DNA of 10,355 nucleotides from Mediterranea massiliensis. Lineage in GTDB: Bacteria; Bacteroidota; Bacteroidia; Bacteroidales; Bacteroidaceae. Below the pieces are notes generated by a model. The model was not told where the DNA came from, ran no database searches, and was given only the letters and a program-made list of their open reading frames with translations. This document shows, piece by piece, positions 6,483 through 10,355 of this stretch. The DNA lies in the NCBI GenBank assembly GCA_958402075.1, contig CATXSD010000089.1, positions 1 to 10,355 of the forward strand. The letters are read 5' to 3'. Made by a program: the position numbers and the translations under genes. How positions within the stretch are numbered: the stretch's first letter is position 1; the number at the start of each line of letters is the position of its first letter.

Positions 6483-6494
6483 GGAATCTTCGGT

Positions 6495-6719
6495 TTAAGG
6501 AACGGGGTCGTAGCCCGAACCGCCCCAGGGATGACAGCGCAGGATGCGCCTGACGGCCAGATACAGTCCCTTGATGGGACCATGCTTCTTCAGTGCCTCG
6601 ACGGCATACTGCGAGCACGTGGGCGTAAAACGGCAGGAAGGGGGAGTCAGCGGGGAGATGCACCGCTGATAGAAGTAAATGGGGAGCAGCAGCAGGTATG
6701 TCAGCACCTTTCTGATCAT
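6495..6719 (-). CDS. yidD: Membrane protein insertion efficiency factor YidD
   Basis: This small inner-surface membrane-associated protein of 74 aa is within the usual 70-90 aa. It helps YidC/Sec-dependent insertion of membrane proteins. The N-terminal stretch VLTYLLLLPIYFYQ (about 5-18) is amphipathic to hydrophobic. It is followed by the family signature CISPLTPPSCRFTPTCSQYAVEA (Cys20, Cys29, Cys35), and by KGLYLAVRRILRCHPW-GGSGYDPVP at the end. The ATG overlaps the rnpA stop by 4 nt (ATGA, 6716-6719), suggesting translational coupling. The rnpA-yidD pairing is a very widespread bacterial arrangement and supports both calls. Confidence 0.96.
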   Translation of the reverse strand: MIRKVLTYLLLLPIYFYQRCISPLTPPSCRFTPTCSQYAVEALKKHGPIKGLYLAVRRILRCHPWGGSGYDPVP

Positions 6720-7120
6720 TCGGCAGACGGGGCCGGCTGACCGGCCGAAACCTTTTCGACAATACGGGCCAAGGCGATTTTCATCTTTTCCGCTATCACC
6801 GCCGAATCGGTCAGCTCGTCGGACAGATAGATAAAGGCAAGGGCCAGACGCAAATCCTTCTCTGCCAGGGCCTCCAGCAGAGGCTGTTTGTTCAGGCGGT
6901 AGGCCTCACGGATCTGCCGCTTCACACGGTTGCGCTTCACGGCCCGCTTGAAGCGACGCTTGGACACGCTGACCAGCAGAGAAGCCTGCACGTCAAGTTC
7001 CTCTACCGGCAGCCACACTACCCGCAAAGGAAAAATAGAGAAGGAACGCGAGCCTCCCGCGAACAACTTCTCTATTATCTTTTTTCGGCTCAGCCTCTCG
7101 GGCTTACGTAAACGGTTCAC
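6716..7120 (-). CDS. rnpA: Ribonuclease P protein component
   Basis: This is the protein subunit of RNase P, which assists the catalytic RNA in maturing tRNA 5' ends. It is 134 aa and basic, with the RNR signature block SKRRFKRAVKRNRVKRQIREAYR at residues 53-75 and the N-terminal F-x-I-F strand that lines the leader-binding cleft. The start is GTG (7120-7118), and its G overlaps the last base of the preceding TAG stop. No ATG exists nearby, so a GTG start is required. The C-terminus (GQPAPSAE) is an Ala/Pro tail beyond the fold. The catalytic RNA gene is not in this window. The neighbours are hemD-like upstream and yidD downstream, rather than rpmH upstream as in many other phyla. Confidence 0.96.
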   Translation of the reverse strand: MNRLRKPERLSRKKIIEKLFAGGSRSFSIFPLRVVWLPVEELDVQASLLVSVSKRRFKRAVKRNRVKRQIREAYRLNKQPLLEALAEKDLRLALAFIYLSDELTDSAVIAEKMKIALARIVEKVSAGQPAPSAE

Positions 7121-7869
7121 TATTCTTTATTGTTCTCCTTGATAAACATGTCGAGGGCGGCAGTCATCGACGGAGCCTTCACACTGGGAGCTTCCAGGTC
7201 GAGACGCAGACCGGCATCGCGTACGGCCTGTGCCGTAGTCGACCCGAAGGTACCAATCTTGATATCCTTCTGCTCGAAGTTGGGGAAGTTCTTCTGCAAG
7301 GAAGATACTCCGGCCGGACTGAAGAACACCAGCATGTCGTAGTCGAAAGCCTCACCCGGCTGGAAATCGTTGCTCACCGTGCGGTACATGACGGCTTCGC
7401 TATGCTGAATCTTGTTCTTGTCCAATGCGTTCTTGATTTCATCGGTATGCACGTCCGACATCGGCACCAGATACTTCTCGGTCTTGTGCTTCAGGATGGC
7501 CGGCAGCAAATCGTCGAACTTGCCCGTCTGTCCAAAGAAAATCTTACGCTTGCGATACTGCACATACTTCTGGATATAGAGGGCAATAGCCTCCGTTACG
7601 CAGAAGTACTTCATTGTTTCGGGAATCGTCACGCGCAACTCCGTACACAGATGGAAGAAATGGTCAATGGCATGACGGGAAGTGAAAATAACAGCAGTAT
7701 GATCCAGTATAGAGATCTTCTGCTGTCTGAACTCTTTTGCTGAAACGCTCTCCACCTTGATGAACGGACGAAAATCTATTTTCACTCCGTATTTTTCTGC
7801 TATGTCGTAATATGGAGACTTCTCAGAGGCCGGCTTCGGCTGCGACACAAGCACTTTCTTAATTTTCAA
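7120..7869 (-). CDS. hemD: HemD-like (uroporphyrinogen-III synthase family) protein
   Basis: The 249-aa protein has the two-domain HemD layout. An N-terminal half has VLVSQPKPASEKSPYYD and VIFTSRHAIDHFF (about 60-72). A C-terminal half has VMYRTV (160-165), LVFFSPAGVSSLQKNFP (180-196) and IGTFGSTTAQAVRDAGLRLDLEAPSVKAPSMTAAL (205-239). These fit the conserved Ser/Thr-rich substrate-cleft motifs. Canonical HemD closes hydroxymethylbilane to uroporphyrinogen III. No other tetrapyrrole genes are near; it sits between a DUF4271 membrane protein (4-nt gap) and rnpA (1-nt overlap). The best start is TTG at 7869, because no ATG precedes the conserved N-terminus. The gene is noticeably more AT-rich than the tricorn-like gene. 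The family is secure; whether it performs the canonical reaction is open. Confidence 0.85.
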   Translation of the reverse strand: MKIKKVLVSQPKPASEKSPYYDIAEKYGVKIDFRPFIKVESVSAKEFRQQKISILDHTAVIFTSRHAIDHFFHLCTELRVTIPETMKYFCVTEAIALYIQKYVQYRKRKIFFGQTGKFDDLLPAILKHKTEKYLVPMSDVHTDEIKNALDKNKIQHSEAVMYRTVSNDFQPGEAFDYDMLVFFSPAGVSSLQKNFPNFEQKDIKIGTFGSTTAQAVRDAGLRLDLEAPSVKAPSMTAALDMFIKENNKE

Positions 7870-7873
7870 CGTC

Positions 7874-8617
7874 CTAAAAATTTATTGTTAAATAATCATT
7901 TAACTGTACCAAACCATTGTATAGCATCACACATGGCATGATTTCAAGGGCACAAAAGTACAAAATTAAAAGGAAACCACCGAACAAATTATAACAAAAA
8001 AGCTTTATCCACTTATAAAGCATTAATATTTTAACCAATCCGAACAAAGAGAGTCCGATTATAACAGAAATTTGCAACGGCAAGTGCAGGTAAACCATGA
8101 TCAGAATGGACAGGAACAATCCGAAACCCGAATAATAAAGCAGTGTGGAATAGGACTCCATCCAGAAAGAAACAGTATTTTTGTTGAAAAAAATCCATCC
8201 CAAGAAGGAATAGAGCAACCATTTGGCCAACAGATAAAGCACGCAGACGCCTACATAGACACCCAGCAACAGGGACGAAGAGAAACGACCGACCCACTCC
8301 GGCATCAGACTGCCCGTACAGACAAAAAGAAACAGTCCCGACAAGACACATGTCTGCAACAGCAGCAACAGCAGGTAACGCATATCCGTACCGGTGGAAG
8401 TGGCAAAGATACTGGCACGCTCACGATGCATGATGAAGTCGTGGCCCAACTGCAACAGAAACTTGTGACTGTGCGACAGGACATAGGAAGAGAGGAAGAA
8501 GCAGCACAGCAGCACCAGCGCAACGCAGTCGTCGCGCTCCGGCGAATAGGGCAAAGGGATACCCACATCGGCCGCCCCCGCCGCCAAAGTCTGCAACCAA
8601 ACTCCCAACATCATCAT
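7874..8617 (-). CDS. DUF4271 integral membrane protein
   Basis: I recognise this as a DUF4271 protein from its context directly before a HemD-like gene and from its membrane profile. The function is unknown. The 247 aa contain about six to seven hydrophobic segments, including CVALVLLCCFFLSSYVL, LLLLLLQTCVLSGLFLFVC, LLLGVYVGVCVLYLLAKWLL, GLFLSILIMVYLHLPL, ISVIIGLSLFGLVKIL and FGGFLLILYFCALEIMPCVMLY. A central aromatic segment, FLGWIFFNKNTVSFWMESY, probably lies at the membrane face. The start is one of three consecutive ATG codons (8617, 8614, 8611). The first overlaps the upstream LOG-gene stop as ATGA, favouring coupling. The stop lies 4 nt before the hemD start. Membership of the domain family was not checked by a search. 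Confidence 0.8.
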   Translation of the reverse strand: MMMLGVWLQTLAAGAADVGIPLPYSPERDDCVALVLLCCFFLSSYVLSHSHKFLLQLGHDFIMHRERASIFATSTGTDMRYLLLLLLQTCVLSGLFLFVCTGSLMPEWVGRFSSSLLLGVYVGVCVLYLLAKWLLYSFLGWIFFNKNTVSFWMESYSTLLYYSGFGLFLSILIMVYLHLPLQISVIIGLSLFGLVKILMLYKWIKLFCYNLFGGFLLILYFCALEIMPCVMLYNGLVQLNDYLTINF

Positions 8618-9201
8618 AAAGCCGCAAACTTACGGATGGAAATGTCCCACAACGGAGTGGACTGTACCAGTTCCCAAGCCTCCTGTGCCGTACGGGCCAC
8701 CCGCCAGATATCCATGTGACGGGCTCCCATGAAATGTTCTTCCGCCGCTCGGCCGAACATTTCGAGCAAGGGATCATAGTAGCCCTTTACATTCAGGATG
8801 ACAATGGGCTTCAGGTATAGGCCCAGCTGTTTCCAGGTGATGACCTCGAGCAGCTCTTCCAAGGTGCCGCATCCGCCGGGCAGGGCGATGACGGCATCGC
8901 TCAGGTCGGCCATCTTCTGCTTGCGCTCGTGCATGGTGTCCACTTCGATCAGCTCGGTCAGTCCCTTGTGGTGCCAGTCCTGCTCCACCATGAAGCGGGG
9001 AATGACACCCGTCACCCGGCCACCGGCAGCCAGCGCGGTATCGGAAACGGCAGCCATCAGGCCCATGTTTCCGGCCCCGTTGACCACACGGACTCCCGAA
9101 CGGGCCAGCAACGTGCCCAGCTCGCGGGCCGTCTCGAAATATATAGAATCTATCTTGGTGCTCGAAGCACTGTAGACGCAAACGGAGTTTATCTTGTTCA
9201 T
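8614..9201 (-). CDS. LOG-family protein (TIGR00730-type nucleotide phosphoribohydrolase)
   Basis: The 195-aa Rossmann-fold protein belongs to the 'lysine decarboxylase-like' LOG family. Characterised members cleave the N-glycosidic bond of nucleoside 5'-monophosphates, including cytokinin ribotides. Visible motifs are the nucleotide-binding NGAGNMGLMA (41-50), the MHERK segment (90-94, with the catalytic-type Arg93), and the hallmark PGGCGTLEE (108-116, with Glu116). I chose ATG 9201. An in-frame extension to TTG at 9231 runs into the -7 box of the promoter and adds a non-conserved PAKPIRIAK leader. It appears to be the first gene of the minus-strand operon. It overlaps the DUF4271 gene by 4 nt. 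The physiological substrate is unknown; 'lysine decarboxylase' labels for this family are misannotations. Confidence 0.92.
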   Translation of the reverse strand: MNKINSVCVYSASSTKIDSIYFETARELGTLLARSGVRVVNGAGNMGLMAAVSDTALAAGGRVTGVIPRFMVEQDWHHKGLTELIEVDTMHERKQKMADLSDAVIALPGGCGTLEELLEVITWKQLGLYLKPIVILNVKGYYDPLLEMFGRAAEEHFMGARHMDIWRVARTAQEAWELVQSTPLWDISIRKFAAL

Positions 9202-9228
9202 CTTGGCGATACGGATTGGTTTTGCAGG

Positions 9229-9236
9229 CAAAGGTA
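9229..9236 (-). promoter_or_regulatory. Bacteroides -7 element for the LOG-led operon
   Basis: TACCTTTG on the minus strand (9236-9229) matches TAnnTTTG and lies 27 nt before ATG 9201. Only a T-rich stretch (about 9251-9255) approximates the -33 box, at shorter than normal spacing. It sits between the metK terminator and the LOG gene, so it can drive the six-gene unit down to tatD. Confidence 0.6.
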
Positions 9237-9270
9237 CATGATTTCAGTCAGAAAAGCGCGCTTATGGACA

Positions 9271-9320
9271 AAAAAACGAGGAGGGCGTGCCATCATTCAC
9301 TCTGTCCTGGCACACCCTCC
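9271..9320 (-). terminator. Intrinsic terminator of metK
   Basis: On the minus strand, GGAGGGTGTGCCA (9320-9308) pairs with TGGCACGCCCTCC (9292-9280), with one internal mismatch and a 15-nt loop. CG and then a run of six or more T (9276-9271) follow. It begins about 24 nt past the metK stop and separates metK from the LOG-led operon. Confidence 0.85.
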
Positions 9321-9343
9321 CCGCAGCTAACAGCCCTTCCGGA

Positions 9344-10355
9344 TTAAAGTCCGAAAGCAGCCTTCACCTTATCGACATAGTCGAGCTTCTCCCACGTGAA
9401 GAGCTCTACCGTAACGTCCTTGTTGCCTTCGTAGCGGCTCTTGAAGTGCTTGGTCACCACCTGCGGCTCACGACCCATGTGACCGTAGGCAGCCGTTTCC
9501 TGATAAATGGGGTTGCGCAGCTTCAGACGGTCCTCGATAGCCTTGGGACGGAGGTCGAACAGCTCGTCAATCTTGCGGGCGATCTCGCCGTCGCTCATAT
9601 TCACATGGCTGCGTCCGTAGGTGTTGACGTAGATGTTGATGGGACGGGCCACACCGATGGCGTAGCTTACCTGCACCAGTATCTCGTCGGCCACACCGGC
9701 AGCCACGAGGTTCTTGGCAATGTGGCGGGCGGCATAGGCAGCCGAACGGTCGACCTTCGAGGGGTCTTTGCCGGAGAAGGCACCACCGCCATGAGCGCCC
9801 TTGCCACCGTAGGTATCGACAATGATCTTGCGCCCTGTCAGGCCGGTATCGCCATGAGGGCCGCCAATCACGAACTTGCCGGTGGGGTTGACATGATACT
9901 TGATGTCGTCGTTGAACAAGGCCAGCACCTTCGGAGCGTGGATGGAAGCGATGACACGCGGCATCAGCGTATGAATGACGTCGTAACGGATGATGGCCAG
10001 CATCTCTTCATCGGCCTTCAGCTGCGCTTCCTCGGTATCGTCGGCCGGCTGGATGAAGTCGTCGTGTTGCGTGGAAACGACGATGGTGTCAATGCGCACG
10101 GGCGTCCCGTTGTCGTCGTATTCGATGGTCACCTGGCTCTTGGCATCGGGACGCAGGTAGGTCATCTGCTTGCCTTCGCGACGGATGTCGGCCAGCACTT
10201 GGAGGATACGGTGTGCCAGGTCGAGCGAGAGCGGCATGTAGTTTTCCGTCTCATTGGTGGCATAGCCGAACATCATACCCTGGTCGCCTGCACCCTGCTC
10301 CATGGGGTCCTGACGCTCCACACCGCGGTTGATGTCGGGGCTCTGCTCGTGGATG
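9344..10355 (-). CDS. metK: S-adenosylmethionine synthase, 5'-truncated by the window edge
   Basis: MetK makes S-adenosylmethionine from methionine and ATP, releasing phosphate and diphosphate, as a cytoplasmic tetramer. The visible 336 codons run to the native stop. The reading frame is open to the window edge with IHEQSPDINRG upstream of GAGDQGMMFGYATNE, so the real start is outside. Hallmarks visible include GAGDQG, GKFVIGGPHGDTGLTGRKIIVDTYGG, the GGGAFSGKDPSKVDRSAAYAAR catalytic loop, and GHMGRE near the end. A segment rich in acidic residues (QPADDTEEAQLKADEEM) lies between the first and second thirds, as in the longer Bacteroidetes-type MetK (about 430 aa). It has its own terminator and is not part of the LOG-led unit. 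Confidence 0.97.
   Translation of the reverse strand, partial: IHEQSPDINRGVERQDPMEQGAGDQGMMFGYATNETENYMPLSLDLAHRILQVLADIRREGKQMTYLRPDAKSQVTIEYDDNGTPVRIDTIVVSTQHDDFIQPADDTEEAQLKADEEMLAIIRYDVIHTLMPRVIASIHAPKVLALFNDDIKYHVNPTGKFVIGGPHGDTGLTGRKIIVDTYGGKGAHGGGAFSGKDPSKVDRSAAYAARHIAKNLVAAGVADEILVQVSYAIGVARPINIYVNTYGRSHVNMSDGEIARKIDELFDLRPKAIEDRLKLRNPIYQETAAYGHMGREPQVVTKHFKSRYEGNKDVTVELFTWEKLDYVDKVKAAFGL

Noticed and set aside
9202..9231. Ten-residue N-terminal extension of the LOG gene from a TTG codon
   Set aside because: The codon overlaps the predicted -7 element, and the typical family N-terminus begins at the ATG at 9201.
8305..9330. Additional ORFs in other frames opposite or within the DUF4271 and LOG genes
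   Set aside because: They are out-of-frame by-products of the real coding sequences, with Arg/Cys/Ser-rich composition and no motifs.

Overview
This window looks like a chromosomal segment of a Bacteroidales bacterium, most likely a Bacteroidaceae member with GC-rich genes. Three things point there. Several promoters match the Bacteroides TAnnTTTG -7 element, two of them with a TTTG -33 element 19-20 nt upstream. Start sites lack obvious Shine-Dalgarno sequences. The gene string DUF4271 / hemD-like / rnpA / yidD / tatD / tyrS is an order I associate with Bacteroides. The species cannot be fixed from the sequence alone.

Left part (1-923). The window opens with the last 60 codons of an EamA/DMT-type membrane transporter (+). 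About 475 bp without a convincing gene follow. They contain a striking degenerate tandem array in which GGAAAAC recurs exactly every 22 bp. Next come the terminator, gene and promoter of a tRNA-Gln(TTG) on the minus strand. Its promoter is back to back with that of the next gene.

Centre (924-4460). A single large + strand gene encodes an exported Tricorn-type S41 protease of 1082 aa, with beta-propellers, a Lys/Asp-rich insertion, a PDZ domain and a catalytic core. Its 3' flank holds a long imperfect hairpin, then a second, unrelated-looking array of five 23-bp units closed by a 15-bp perfect inverted repeat, then the terminator of tyrS.

Right part (4461-10355), all minus strand. In transcription order these are metK (5' end outside the window) with its own terminator; a promoter; then a compact likely operon of a LOG-family nucleotide hydrolase, a DUF4271 membrane protein, a HemD-like protein, RNase P protein (rnpA), the YidD membrane-insertion factor and a short TatD-type hydrolase. 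Most junctions overlap by 1-4 nt or are separated by a few nt. tyrS follows from its own well-formed promoter and ends at a strong hairpin terminator.

The coding content is mostly housekeeping. The least explained material is the two period-locked intergenic repeat arrays (22 bp and 23 bp) on either side of the tricorn-like gene. I see no phage, insertion sequence, CRISPR or defence island.
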